Shown here: positions 42,000-54,626 of the stretch, in pieces
Layout: each line of letters begins with the position of its first letter
Position numbering within the stretch: the first letter of the stretch is position 1
NCBI RefSeq assembly: GCF_023898315.1
Contig: NC_064622.1
Coordinates: forward strand, 166,118,178 to 166,182,177
From: Schistocerca nitens
Taxonomy: Eukaryota > Arthropoda > Insecta > Orthoptera > Acrididae
Length of the DNA: 64,000 bases
Reading direction: 5' to 3'
Program-made: the position numbers and the translations under genes
Notes under the pieces: generated by a model
What the model was told of the DNA's origin: nothing
The model's input: the letters and a program-made list of their open reading frames with translations, nothing else
The model's database searches: none

Positions 42000-43090
42000 C
42001 AACAAAAGGCAATTAAAACAAGTAGAAAGATTTACGTATTCAGTAGATTACATAAAGAGGCAGTAGTGTTGTAACTGAAAAAGGAAGTTCAAGCTGTGGT
42101 CTGGAGTATGTATAAGAACTGTGGCTCAAGTTAGAAGAATAATTGACTAAGCTCTAGGTAGACATGCACTTAATACAACAATTCTTGATGGACAAGACCA
42201 TTTGTGGGATACATTCTTGGTAAAGAAATTTCTAAAGAAATAGTGACTATGTTACAGTAGGCGTAACACAAAGATAAGGGCTGTAAATAGAGAGATACTA
42301 AGGGAAACAAGTTGAGCTGTCAGAAGAGCTGAAGCTTTCAGAGTCTACCGTAGCAGGATCTTATCAACAGATTTCTCAGAACTCAGAGAATTGCTGGTCA
42401 TATGTGTTGGCTGTTAGTGGCAAAAAGTTACTGCACACACATATTTATAGAGGGCACAACAACTGAACTTGGCAGTAGCAAAGCAAAAGCTGAAATTTTA
42501 ACTTTATTTTCAAATTTCCCTTTGCAAAAGAAAATCAAAGAGTACTGACCTAATTAATTCTCTCACCTCTGCAAGTATGAGGGATATATCTATAAGTGGG
42601 AATTATATTCAGAAAGAGCTGAAATTGATCAGATTTAACAAAGCATCAGGCCTCAGTGGAATCCCTGTCAGATTCTGTATAAAGTTTGCGGCAAAGTTAT
42701 CTCCTGTTTTTATAGCATGGATCCCTTGAAGCAAGAAACTGTATCCAGTAGGTGGAAAAAAATAAATAAATAAATAAAATCAGGTCACACCCATCTACAA
42801 TAAGGGTAGCGGAGGTGAATCAAACTGTCGTCTGAAATCCTTGACATCGATCTCTTGTAGAATATCAGAATATACTGTGGATTCAAATGTGGTGAAGTGT
42901 ACCAAACAGAGTAACTCCCTCCATGTCAACCAGTATGGACTGAAAAACATTGGTCATGTGAAATCCAAGTTGCAATTTTCTCACATGCATTCTTTAGTTA
43001 TGATAGAACAAGGCAGCCAGATACATGCAGTATATCTTGAGTTCCAAAGAACATTTTGCTCCATACTAAAAAACTTGAGAAATTCTTTAT
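42000..43090 (+). mobile_element. CR1-like LINE fragment, ORF2 middle
   Basis: Starts AGCAACAAAAGGCAATTAAA with text parallel to 3060-3120 of the old CR1-like copy, then KAKAEILTLFSNFPLQKK (compare KAEILNLFSNVPLQRN at 8660), a broken IPVRF block, and NQYGLKN-GHVKSKLQFSH with VYLEF-RTF (compare NQHGFRKQRSCETQLA and VFLDFRKAF). Frames are broken throughout. A short AAATA run at 42763-42779 lies inside. Confidence 0.7.
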
Positions 43091-44124
43091 CAGAGGTGGA
43101 CAACTCCACTTTTCACTTTTTTACCAGAGAGACCAAAAACTAATTTGGTTGTCAAAGTACTGTAGATTACAGAATATTTTTCATGTAATTCTTATGATGC
43201 ATTAAAAGTAAATTTCAGTTCATTTTTTTTATGCAGAGTGAATAATAAAGCTGAAATTTGTAGATAAATTTGGGAGTTGCCCAGTGTTGATGCACATGTG
43301 ACAATTTGTCAGAGTTTAAAACTGGACAGACTTTTTAACAGGTGTGTGCAGTTTTGAAAGTAGTGGGCTTGACATTGTATTAAGAAAATCATTTTTATAG
43401 CCCTTTTCTATGGTAATAAAACAGAATCAGTATAAATAAGTAGCCTACAGTACGAAATTCTTGGTTATGCAAGGCACAATCAATGAGATATTTTATTCTT
43501 CATCTTCTTTTATTATGTCAGACTTACTCAAACGTTATAGAAGTTAAAAAAAAATAAAATAAAAATAAAAAAAAATCAATTGTCGCAAAGCTGATGAGCT
43601 ACCTAATCTTGTCATAATTTATTCATGATCAGAATGTTGTAAATGTTCACATACACAACTTTCTAGGACAGCACTTTCAACTTCCTTCTAACATTGAAAC
43701 CTTGTTTTTTGTTTTATTGTATGGCAAAATCTTTTAACTTCTTTTACATACTGGGATGCTGCAACAACTACTTTAAACAGAACTGTGAAGTTTTTACAAC
43801 ATTTTAGAGCCCTTGAGGAGTACAGTGATGTGATACTTAATACAGTCTGTAGTAAAACTTAGCACACGAAGACACAGAGATTCTGCCGAATATGAAGGTA
43901 AAGACTGCTGTCATTTTTTCATCTGGTTTGCAACACGAACATCACAATTGGGGGAAGGGGTGACTTCTTTATGGAATCTGAATTGTAGCAGTCTTGGCCT
44001 TCATGGTTAGTACATTTCCTGTCTAAATTTCCAGAAAATTTTACTCTAAGCCATAACAAACATCACACTTCCTTCATGAGCTCTTGAATGCTATTGAAAA
44101 AGTATGTGCTTATTGTTGAAGATA
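43091..44124. other. Unassigned intronic DNA
   Basis: AT-rich with an A-rich low-complexity stretch at 43544-43577; nothing else recognised. Confidence 0.4.
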
Positions 44125-44126
44125 CA

Positions 44127-45350
44127 CACTATGTGGTCAAAAGTATCCGAACACCCCCAAAAACATGCGTTTTTCATATTAGGTGCATTGTGCTGCCACC
44201 TACTGCGAGGTACTCCATATCAGTAACCTCAGTAGTTATTAGACACCATGAGAGAGCAAAATGGGGTGCTCTGCGGAACTCACGAACTTTGAATGTGGTC
44301 AGGTGATTATGTGTTACTTGTTTCATACGTCTGTACGTGAGATTTCCAAACTCTTAAAAATCCCTAGGTCCACTGTTTCTGACGAGATAGTGAAGTGGAA
44401 ATGTGAAGGAACACGTACAGAACAAAAGTGTACAGGCTGACCTTGTCTGTTGACTGACAGGGTCCGCTGACAGTTGAAGAGGGTCATAATGTGTAATAGG
44501 CAGTCATCTATCCAGACCATCACACAAGAATTCCAAACTGCATCAGGATTCACTGCAAGTACTTTGACAGTTAGGCAGAAGGTGGGGAAACTTGGATTTC
44601 ATGGTTGAGTGGCTGCTTATAAGCCACGTACCATGCCGGTAAATACCAGATGACGCCTTGCTTGGTGTAAGGAGCATAAACATTGGACAATTGACTGGCA
44701 AAACATTGTGTGGAGTGACGTATCATGGTTCACAATGTGGCGATCCGATAGCAGGGCGTGGGTATGGAGAATGCCTGGTGAACGTCGTCTGCCGGCGTGT
44801 GTAGTACAAACAGTAAAATTTGGAGGTGGTGGTGTTATGGTGTGGTCATATTTTTCATGGAGGGGGCTTGCACCCCTCATTGTTTCACATGGCACTATCA
44901 CAGCACAGCCCTACATTGGTGTTTTAAGCACCTCCTTGCTTCCCACTGTTATAAAGCAATTCAGCGATAGTGAGTGCATCTTACAGCACTATTGAGCACC
45001 TGTTTGTAATGCACGGCCTGCGGCGGAGTGGTTACACAACAACAACATCCCTGTAATGGACTGGCCTGCACGGAGTCCTGACATAAATCCTGTAGAACAC
45101 CTTAGGGATGTTTTGGAACGCCAACTTTGTGCCAGGCCTCATCGACTGACATAGATACCTCCCCTAAGTGCAGCACTCCATGAAGAATGGGCTGCAATTC
45201 CCCAATAAACCTTTCAGCACCTGATTGAACATATGCCTGCGAGAGTAGAAGCTGTCATCAAGGCTAAGGGTGGGCCAACACCATATTAAATTCCAGCATT
45301 ACCAATGGAGGGTGCCACAAACTTGTAAGGATACTTTTGATCACATAGTG
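44127..45350 (+). mobile_element. Tc1-family transposon (Tc1-B), dead, both ends present
   Basis: Left end CACTATGTGGTCAAAAGTAT and the reverse complement of the right end CACTATGTGATCAAAAGTAT form inverted repeats. TA follows on the right, and TACA precedes on the left. Length about 1.22 kb. It carries a broken transposase gene across most of its length and lies in intronic DNA. Confidence 0.9.
44245..45290 (+). pseudogene. Tc1-B transposase pseudogene
   Basis: Blocks in order: LTNFECGQVI and ISKLLKIPRSTVSDEIVKWK (helix-turn-helix); IVWSDVSWFTMWRSDSRAWV, the first catalytic block with WSDV in place of the usual WSDE; FGGGGVMVWSYFSWRGLAPL; the DN-A-P second Asp region replaced by an HY-stop; then MDWPARSPDINPVEHLRDVL with the conserved Glu; and MPARVEAVIKAKGG. 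At least five stops interrupt it, including one after SECILQHY. The first Asp remains, the second is not recognisable. Confidence 0.85.
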
Positions 45351-46279
45351 TATTGTTGGTTCCCTATATTGGTTAACAAAATAGTTAAAACTATATATCA
45401 TACAGCACAGCAATCAGTCCTTTCTGTTATGTTATAAATCAAAAACATTTGTTAAGTATCTAGAAGAGTTCCAAAAATAGTTTGCATTTACAACATAATT
45501 GCTTTGTCGTATAAAATGTAAGAGTTGCAGAGTACCCACAATGCCTTGTAAAAATTATTTATACATATAAAAGAAATTCAGCCCTCCTCTAAAAACTACT
45601 GTACAAATTATAGTTAACGTATTGGTTTTCTTGTGGGGCTATGTCTGTGAACATTGCCAAAGATTTGTAAATAGGAAAGAGAAATTTTAGACGGATAGAT
45701 GCAAGATGTACTAATTTTATTTTTATCTGGTAATTATTAGTTTTATTATTTGTTGCAATGTCTTCCACATTAAAGGTTTTAGTCATATCCACTATGTTGG
45801 CTTCTCATCATATTCTTCCTCACATTTTTGGTGTGGTTGTCAAATATTGTGTCCATGTACACTGAAAAGTTCATCTTGGAGTTCCTGCTTACATGATTGT
45901 TCTTTGAACTTTTTTATGGTGGAGAAAAGTTTGAGAGATCATCAAACAAAATTGTGTACAGGCTCGAAATTGTTAGACGTGTCACTGCAGATTATGAAAG
46001 TAGTATAGTAATTTCTGTTTGGGCAGCAGATATTACTTTTTGTAATATAATATACAAGTTTATTCGCGCAATATACTTCTATTAGTCCCAAACTAACTGC
46101 TGTATATACAATGTAAGTAATTTGTGTTCAGTTCAGTAGGTATGTTTCAGTTTAGCACTACTGATACTCAAGTGCGCTTTGTTCTATTACCTTCTAATAT
46201 AGGTAGACACTACTAAAACCTAAAGTCAAACTTACGTACCTAATTTGTTAAGAAAGTAAATTAACATTACTAAAAAACC
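45351..46279. other. Unassigned intronic DNA
   Basis: No known repeat or coding motif; short frames only. Confidence 0.4.
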
Positions 46280-46908
46280 CCTGGCAGATTAAAATTGTGT
46301 ACTGGACTGATACTCGAACTCGTTACCTATGCCTTTCGTCGGCAAGTGCTCTGTTGGCTGAGCTAGTCAAGCACAGCCCATGCCCCATTCTCACAGCTTT
46401 ACTTCTGGCAGTACCTCATCTCCTACCTTCCAAACTTCACAGAAGCTCTCCCACAGAACTTGTGAGACTAGCACTCCTGTAAGAATGTATACTGCAGAGA
46501 CATGGCTTAACTACAGCCTAGGGAAAATTTCCAGACCAAAATTTTTTCTCAGAGTGTACACCGAGATGAGACTTCCTGGCAGATTAAAACTGTTTTAATA
46601 TGCCAGAAAGTTTCATATTGGTGCACACTCCACTGCAGAGTGAAAATTTCATTCTGGAAACATCCCCTGGGGTGTGACTAAGCCAAGTCTCCACAATATT
46701 TTTTCTTCCAGGAGTGTTAGTCCTGCATGTTTAATGAGAGAACTTCTGTGAAGTTCGGAAGGTTGGAGATGAGGTACTGGCAGAAGTAAAGCTGTGCTGA
46801 TGTGGTGTGACTCTTGCTTGGGGAGCTCAGTCGATAGAGCATTTATCTGTGAAAGGCATAGGTCCCGAATTTGAGTCTCTGTCTGGCACACAGTTTTAAT
46901 CTGCCAGG
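46280..46908. repeat. Inverted pair of tRNA-related repeats (family C), ~250-bp arms
   Basis: Left arm 46280-46538 and right arm 46662-46908 are reverse complements by eye (for example TACTTCTGGCAGTACCTCAT on the left and ATGAGGTACTGGCAGAAGTA on the right). Each arm contains a tRNA-like core. On the right arm this is A box GCTCAGTCGATAGAGC and B box region GGTCCCGAATTTGAGTC, as in a SINE I recognise from grasshopper-type genomes. A truncated third copy lies at 55091-55325. Between the arms are family-end sequences (TTCACTCTGCAG-type text). Confidence 0.85.
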
Positions 46909-46959
46909 AAGTGTCCTGTCAGGATACACTCCACAGCATACCGAAAATTTCATTCAGCT

Positions 46960-48520
46960 AGCAGTACTATAGGTCTTGCCTAGTCTTTAGAGACCTCCAG
47001 TAAAATATTTCATGAATACCTGTTCTTCTGGTATAAAATGGAGGCCTACTGGATTATAAACTGCTACTTACTAATCAAGATTTTATTTTATATAGAATGT
47101 TCTCTTTGTTCAGACCAGGTGTCTCATTAAACCTACCCAAATATGATTTCATAATGAAACATTTATAAAGGTGAATGTTATCTCATGCTACAACTGCCCT
47201 TGCTGTGTCACAAAAATAATATTTTGACTTCTTGCACCTTAAGGAGCCGGTTGAAAAGGGACTAGTTCAGAAACTCGCTTCTTTTACTGAAGCAGGGGAA
47301 ATGAGCTTTGTTTTGTAGCTTAATACTAGGTAGGGCTTTAAGAAAATGATGAAGGTAGCATAACAGTTAATAAGGCTTGTTTGGTTATTGTAATACAATT
47401 TATTACCCCTCTACAATGTGCCATGTTACTCTTAGAGTAGGCCTAGTAGTAGTAGTGAATGAGAGGTGATGGAATGGGTAGCTAAACCAGAAATCTAGCC
47501 ATGAAATATTTTCTATATGATCTCTCTTAAATTAAAAACTGATTAATGCCCTCTGTTTAAGGAAGTTGATGCATCTCTGTATAGGAAGTATTTTACAGCT
47601 GGAATCTTTCTATTTGGCAGGACTATCCAACAGTTTCTGGTGCTTGTAGCAGTAAGTAGATTTTCATGATGTGCGAGTACATTTTCTTTCGTCGTGAGAG
47701 AATGCTTTAAAATGTGCCTTCCATTTCGTATGAGTGTGGTATCTATATTTTCTCTTATTCTTTTTTGGTGTTACTGTGTTGCAGATCAGAGAAATCCCAC
47801 ATTTCTTTATGCATCATTATCTGATAGTTTCTTTTTTAAAAAATTATATTGACATTTATTTCTTATTTTTAAGTTAGACTGAGCTTCCAGTTTCTTCTTT
47901 ACAACTTATGAGCATGTTAGAGAATGGTACTTAGCAAATGAATGTCTGGATTTAAATGAACTTGTCTTGTAAAACTTTGCTACTGATCTTGCAGACTCCA
48001 CTGTTGTGTGCCCAAAATTGTATAATCATTGTCATTAGGAAGTCAAAGAATTTCTCAGATTTGTCCAAGCTTAATCATGTGAACCCACTCAGTCAAATAC
48101 AATTATTCTGTTATAACTACCCTTGTGGTCTTTCTTCATAGTGTATGACTAAGAGAGGTGTCACCAATCCTTGCCACAGAACAAACTATACACTCTGGTC
48201 CTGTTCAGGCTTAATTTAAACAACTTTGTAATAATTAGGCTGCTTCCCATGTCTAACATCTACTCCAATATATATAGAACCTCACACTTCCTCTTAACCT
48301 TATTACTAAGATACTGTAGTTCAGTTACTCAATAATGATTTTCTTGTTCTTGATCTGTGTTCTCTATTGAAAACATTTCTGGTCTGGTTGACGTACACCT
48401 GTCCTTCATTTGCCCTAGATTAACTGTAATCATTCACCCAGGATTCTTAACCACTTCAACAACAGCCTGAAACCTTTGACTCTCCTCATCCACCTCTTCT
48501 TCTGAAGTCACTCATCACTA
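46960..48520. other. Unassigned intronic DNA
   Basis: About 1.6 kb of AT-rich sequence without a recognised repeat or coding motif. Confidence 0.45.
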
Positions 48521-48529
48521 ATGTCACTG

Positions 48530-49560
48530 TTTTTCTGTACCAGCAACCTCATAGTGTGTGACGGAGGCTACTTTGTGTACCATTGTTACCCCCTCTTTCT
48601 CCTGTTACAATTATGAGTGGTTCATGGGAAGAACGATTGCTGATAAGCTCCTGTTTGGACTCAGATCTGTCTAATTCTGTCTTCATGGTCTCTTCATGAT
48701 GTATATGTAGGAGGAAGCAATATATTGGTTGATTCTTCAAGGAACATATGTGGGCAGAACTTGGACCACACTGTGATGCAGAATGTCTCTCTTGCGGAGT
48801 CTGCCACTGGAGTTAGCTGAGCATTTCCGAGATTATTTCATGCTTATTAAATGAACCTGTAACATACTTTCCTACTATTCTTTGAATCTTCTCTATTTCC
48901 TCTGTCAATCCTACTGCCTATGTATCCCAGAATGATGAGCAGTATTCAAGTATTCATAAAATTATTTAGTGTTTTGTAAGCTACTTCCTTTGTTGGCAGA
49001 CTAAATGTCTTAAGGATTCTTCCAGTGAATCTGTCTGGTATCTGCCTTACCTGCAGTTAATTGTATGTGGTCCCTCGACTTCAGCTTGCTCCTTATGCGT
49101 ACTCTAAGGTAATTTACTGAAGTAACTGATTCTAGAGACTGTTCTGAAATTGTGTAATCATACAATATAGGGCCTGTGACACTGTTGGCCTGATATTCTG
49201 TACGCTCATATTTTGGTTATTAGCTGCCAGTGCTGAACTGGACTGAATGCCTTCCAGAAGTAAAGGAACGTAGCATCTGTAAGGCCACGGGTATCTATTG
49301 CTTTTGGGCCTCATAGATGAACAGAGTGAACTAGGTTTCACAGGATTCTTGATTTCTACAGAGGAAATTTTCGGTCTCCTGAAATGTCATAATACATGGG
49401 CATAAAACGTGTTTCAAATTTGCTACAACAGACTGATGTCGGAGGCCTTTAGTTTTTAATTCTGTTTGATGACTCTCTCTCCCCCCCCCCCCAACCCCCC
49501 CTCCCCCTCCCTCTAAGCATTTGGAATGCTTCACTCCTCCAGAGACTTAACAATACACTG
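48530..49560 (-). mobile_element. CR1-like LINE fragment, internally deleted
   Basis: On the minus strand the 3' end text (AACCTCATAGTGTGTGACGG at the left, compare CACCTTACGGTGTGTGGCGG at 36010) continues through the C-terminal region to about 49165. It then jumps to RT-core text ('ctggactgaatgccttccag', 'gggcataaaacgtgtttcaa', compare 'aacataaaacatgttccatt' at 37215). About 0.5 kb between them is missing. No open frame. It ends near a C-rich tract at 49481-49510. Confidence 0.75.
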
Positions 49561-49569
49561 CTGCGAGCA

Positions 49570-49966
49570 ATCTATCCTTTGCTGAGAATTTAATATCTCT
49601 ACGCATGTCACACTGAAATATCAATTTATTTATTGCTTTCACCAATTTCATTATGACTGTGCATTATTTACACTTTATCAGTCAAACTTGAATTGGGATT
49701 AATTCTGATGTAACCAGAATGATACTGTCTTCACGGGTAAGTTAGAGAAGGGTTTGCAGTCATATAACTGTCAGTTTTCGACTTTGATATTAGTTACGGG
49801 TGAAATGTTTGCCACATGTCCATATGACGGTGAACCTCAACCTATTAATTTTTTCAAGAAGACTCACTCCATTTCAGAAACTAAATTCGGGTGGTCTTTA
49901 CCCTGAACACTTGTATTCACAGTCAAACTACAAGTGAACAACCATTTCTTCATTCTGGCACTGGGT
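49570..49966. other. Unassigned intronic DNA
   Basis: No feature recognised in about 400 bases. Confidence 0.4.
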
Positions 49967-50063
49967 ATACCACAAATGTTAAATATTCTTCCGCATATAC
50001 CGTGTGTTTCTCTGCAGAGACGTCAAGTGCATTTTGTCTGTGTATATACCACAAATGTTAAAT

Positions 50064-53000
50064 GTTGTTGTTGTGGTCTTCAGTCCTGAGACTGGTTTGA
50101 TGCAGCTCTCCATGCTACTCTATCCTGTGCAAGCTTCTTCATCTCCCAGTACCTACTGCAACCTACATCCTTCTGAATCTGCTTAGTGTATTCATCTCTT
50201 GGTCTCCCTCTACGATTTTTACCCTCCACGCTGCCCTCCAATGCTAAATTTGTGATCCCTTGATGCCTCAAAACATGTCCTACCAACCGATCCCTTCTTC
50301 TAGTCAAGTTGTGCCACAAACTTCTCTTCTCCCCAATCCTATTCAATACCTCCTCATTAGTTACGTGATCTACCCACCTTATCTTCAGCATTCTTCTGTA
50401 GCACCACATTTTGAAAGCTTCTATTCTCTTCTTGTCCAAACTGGTTATCGTCCATGTTTCACTTCCATACATGGCTACACTCCATACAAATACTTTCAGA
50501 AACGACTTCCTGACACTTAAATCTATACTCGATGTTAACAAATTTCTCTTCTTCAGAAACGATTTCCTTGCCATTGCCAGTCTACATTTTATATCCTCTC
50601 TACTTCGACCATCATCAGTTATTTTGCTCCCCAAATAGCAAAACTCCTTTACTACTGTAAGTGTCTCATTTCCTAATCTAATACCCTCAACATCACCCGA
50701 CTTAATTTGACTACATTCCATTATCCTCATTTTGCTTTTGTTGATGTTCATCTTATATCCTCCTTTCAAGACACTGTCCATTCCGTTCAACTGCTCTTCC
50801 AAGTCCTTTGCTGTCTCTGACAGAATTACAATGTCATCGGCAAACCTCAAAGTTTTTACTACTTCTCCATGAATTTTAATACCTACTCCGAATTTTTCTT
50901 TTGTTTCCTTTACTGCTTGCTCAATATACAGATTGAATAACATCGGGGTGAGGCTACAACCCTGTCTCACTCCTTTCCCAACCACTGCTTCCCTTTCATG
51001 CCCCTCGACTCTTATAACTGCCATCTGGTTTCTGTACAAATTGTAAATAGCCTTTCGCTCCCTGTATTTTACCCCTGCCACCTTCAGAATTTGAAAGAGA
51101 GTATTCCAGTTAACGTTGTCAAAAGCTTTCTCTAAGTCTACAAATGCTAGAAACGTAGCTTTGCCTTTCTTAATCTTTCTTCTAAGATAAGTCGTAAGGT
51201 TAGTATTGCCTCACGTGTTCCAACATTTCTACGGAATCCAAACTGATCTTCCCCAAGATTGGCTTCTACTAGTTTTTCCATTCGTCTGTAAAGAATTCGC
51301 GTTAGTATTTTGCAGCTGTGGCTTATTAAACTGATAGTTCGGTAATTTTCACATCTGTCAACACCTGCTTTCTTTGGGATTGGAATTATTATATTCTTCT
51401 TGAAGTCTGTGGGTATTTCGCCTGTCTCATACATCTTGCTCACCAGATGGTAGAGTTTTGTCATGACTGGCTCTCCCAAGGCCATCAGTAGTTCTAATGG
51501 AATGTTGTCTACTCCCGGGGCCTCTTTTCGACTCAGGTCTTTCAGTGCTCTGTCAAACTCTTCACGCAGTATCTTATCTCCCATTTCATCTTCATCTACA
51601 TCCTCTTCCATTTCCATAATATTGTCCTCAAGTACATCGCCCTTGTATAAACCCTCTATATACTCCTTCCACCTTTCTGCCTTCCCTTCTTTGCTTAGAA
51701 CTGGGTTGCCATCTGAGCTCTTGACATTCATACAAGTGGTTCTCTTCTCTCCAAAGGTCTCTTTAATTTTCCTGTAGGCAGTATCTATCTTACCCCTAGT
51801 GAGACAAGCCTCTACATCCTTACATTTGTCCTCTAGCCATCCCTGCTTAGCCATTTTGCACTTCCTGTCGATCTCATTTTTGAGACGTTTGTATTCCTTT
51901 TTGCCTGCTTCATTTACTGCATTTTTATATTTTCTCCTGTCATCAATTAAATTCAATATTTCTTCTGTTACCCAAGGATTTCTATTAGCCCTCGTCTTTT
52001 TACCTACTTGATCCTCTGCTGCCTTCACTACTTCATCCCTCAGAGCTACCCATTCTTCTTCTACTGTATTTCTTTCCCCCATTCCTGTCAATTGTTCCCT
52101 TATGCTTTCCCTGAAACTCTGTACAACCTCTGGTTCTTTCAGTTTATCCAGTTCCCATCTCCTTAAATTCCCACCTTTTTGCAGTTTCTTCAGTTTCAAT
52201 CTGCAGGTCATAACCAATAGATTGTGGTCAGAGTCCACATCTGCCCCTGGAAATGTCTTATAATTTAAAACCTGGTTCCTAAATCTCTGTCTTACCATTA
52301 TATAATCTATCTGATACCTTTTAGTATCTCCAGGATTCTTCCAGCTATACAACCTTCTTGTATGATTCTTGAACCAAGTGTTAGCTATGATTAAGTTATG
52401 CTCTGTGCAAAATTCTAAAAGGCGGCTTCCTCTTTCATTTCTTCTCTACCTTTTCCTACTGACGAATTCCAGTCGCCCATGACTATTAAATTTTCGTCTC
52501 CCTTCACTACCTGAATAATTTCTTTTATCTCGTCATACATTTCATCAATTTCTTCATCATCTGCAGAGCTAGTTGGCATATAAACTTGTACTACTGTAGT
52601 AGGCATGGGCTTTGTGTCTATCTTGGCCACAATAATGCGTTCACTATGCTGTTTGTAGTAGCTAACACACACTCCTATTTTTTTATTCATTATTAAAGCT
52701 ACTCCTGCATTACCCCTATTTGATTTTGTATTTATAACCCTGTAATCACCTGACCAAAAGTCTTGTTCCTCCTGCCACCGAACTTCACTAATTCCCACTA
52801 TATCTAACTTTAACCTATCCATTTCCCTTTTTAAATTTTCTAACCTACCTGCCCGATTAAGGGATCTGACATTCCACGCTCCGATCCGCAGAACGCCAGT
52901 TTTCTTTCTCCTGATAACGACGTCCTCTTGAGTAGTCCCCGCCCGGGGATCCGAATGGGGGACTATTTTACCTCCGGAATATTTTACCCAAGAGGACGCC

Positions 53001-53317
53001 ATCATCATTTAATCATACAGTAAAGCTGCATGTCCTCGGGAAAAATTACGGCTGTAGTTTCCCCTTGCTTTCAGCCGTTCGCAGTACCAGCACAGCAAGG
53101 CCGTTTTGGTTAATGTTACAAGGCCAGATCAGTCAATCATCCAGACTGTTGCCCCTGCAACTACTGAAAAGGCTGCTGCCCCTCTTCAGGAACCACATGT
53201 TTGTCTGGCCTCTCTACAGATACCCCTCTGTTGTGGTTGCACCTACGGTACGGCCATCTGTATCGCTGAGGCACGCAAGCCTCCCAACCAACGGCAAGGT
53301 CCATGGTTCATGGGGGG
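50064..53317 (-). mobile_element. RTE-clade LINE, apparently full length (RTE-C)
   Basis: Length 3254 bp. Perfect direct repeats AAATGTTAAAT (50053-50063 and 53318-53328) flank it. The 3' end (left) is a TTG/TG repeat; the 5' end (right) is CCCCCCATGAACCATGGACC on the minus strand. A ~310-bp 5' UTR precedes the single ORF, which is broken only twice. It is the reference copy for RTE-A, B, D and E in this window. Confidence 0.95.
50080..53008 (-). pseudogene. RTE-C polyprotein: endonuclease and reverse transcriptase, two frameshifts
   Basis: Three minus-strand frames follow one another: 53008-52415 (MMMASSWVKYSGGKIVPHSD, IGAWNVRSLNRAG, SEVRWQEE, MGDWNSSVG); 52352-51147 (YQIDYIMVRQRF, DVDSDHNLLV, APGVDNIPLELL, IIPIPKKAG, DQFGFRRN); and 51081-50080 (GVRQGCSLTPMLFNLYIEQ, LRFADDIVILSE, VDHVTNEEVLN, QDRVAWRAASNQSQD). 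Compared with RTE-B, the first break is a 34-bp deletion in the endonuclease (the GNIVGEYGLGERN segment) and the second a one-base deletion in a K/R-rich stretch near 51160. All catalytic blocks that remain are intact. Confidence 0.9.
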
Positions 53318-53395
53318 AAATGTTAAATATTCTTACTCATATACCGGGTGTCCCTCTGAAGAGTCATCAAGTGCATTTTGTCTAATGTTTGTGCA

Positions 53396-54385
53396 GATAT
53401 TTGCAGTATTGTTCTTTCAGTGTTTAGCTGGAGTCAGCTAAAACAAATACAATAGACCTACTACTCAACATGTCTTTTCTGCGATGCCCAGTGTCGATGC
53501 AAAATGTCAGTGTGTTTTCTGTTACAAGCAAAATTATTTGTAAAGCAAAATTTTACTTGCCCATTTGATGATGTTCCCGAGATAGTCTAATGCAATAACT
53601 GTTTTATCAATACCCACTGGAGTACTGGTTGTTCATCATGTTTCACTGCCACTGTTAATACATATAACTAGATTGAATATTTCACTAGACTAATTAGGGA
53701 CTGCTCTATTGAATGAGCACTTAATACTACACTTTAAAAATAATCTTGTTTGTTACAGGGAACAAATAGACATTTTCCATCAAAACTCGGCATTGCATAA
53801 TAGATGTGATGAGCAATGTTCATTGCAGTTTACTCCAGCTACACATTGCAAATACGAAGTTGAAGATATCTACCGAAACACCAGAGAAAATACACTTGCT
53901 GATTCTTAGAAGTGACACTGTGCATTAAATGTAAATCTGTTCTGTAACAAAACTGCTGTTGCTCCCAATGATGCCTGATCACAACTTCACTGTTTTATTT
54001 CATTGATGAAATCTCAGAATATCAGCTGATTGGCAGCATTGTCTTGTAGCAATGTTTAGTGTTTCCTACTCATCGTTTTCAGGTGAAGTGATAGTTTCCT
54101 GTTTTGTGTTATCTTTTATTGTCACTGGACTCTGACACTGCTGGTGAGGAGATAACAGGTTGGCCAATTGTGTTCCATCCAAAGAAAGTATTGCAAAAAG
54201 TGATGGAGTAGGCCCTTGTGGGATGGGGGTCCGGATGTAGATTCCTGGTATTCCCTGCCCATTCTGTGAGCTGCTTTCTGACCGAGTTCTTGATGGCCTT
54301 TCACTATTGCCAAATCTCATGAAAATTGTTGTCTCTATTGATGAGATTGTCATGTAATCTTATTACCACTGCTTCTCAAAGTACA
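53396..54385. other. Unassigned intronic DNA
   Basis: Begins with the end of the duplicated repeat unit; beyond that no family or coding motif was recognised. Confidence 0.4.
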
Positions 54386-54626
54386 ACTGGGCGAGATGGT
54401 GCAGTGCTTAACATGTGGGGTTTGTATTCAGGACAACAATGGTTCAGATTCATTCCAGCTATCCAGATTTAGGTTTTCCCTAAATCGCTCATGCAAATGC
54501 TGGGATGGTTCCTTTGAAAGGGCACGTCAAACTTCCTTCCCATCTTTGAAGCAGAGATTGTTCTCCATCCCTAATAATCTCAATGTTGACAGGATGTTAA
54601 ACTCTTATCTTCCTTTCTCTTCTTAG
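54386..54626 (+). mobile_element. tRNA-derived SINE (family B), degraded copy
   Basis: The A-box region TGGTGCAGTGCTTAACA and B-box region GGTTCAGATTC, about 55 bases apart, resemble a tRNA-type RNA polymerase III promoter. They are followed by 'ATTTAGGTTTTCCCTAAATC' and GGATGGTTCCTTTGAAAGGG, which I recognise as the body of a grasshopper-type SINE. The 3' part is diverged. The fragment at 2317-2374 is the end of this family in the other orientation. Confidence 0.8.

Larger units (their letters stand above)
49967..53395. repeat. ~79-bp tandem duplication, second unit split by RTE-C
   Basis: Unit 1 (49967-50045) starts ATACCACAAATGTTAAATAT and ends AAGTGCATTTTGTCTGTGTA. Unit 2 begins at 50046 with the same ATACCACAAATGTTAAAT, is cut by the RTE LINE, and resumes at about 53318 with AAATGTTAAATATTCTTACT to AAGTGCATTTTGTCTAATG near 53387. 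The two units differ by several substitutions, so the duplication is older than the insertion. Confidence 0.85.

Noticed and set aside
41723-42016. Frames of 67-97 codons with His-Thr or Cys-Val repeats
   Set aside because: Translated AC and GT tracts.
46800-46880. tRNA-like sequence with A-box GCTCAGTCGATAGAGC
   Set aside because: Part of a repeated element present in inverted pair and again at 55091-55325; no complete cloverleaf was found.
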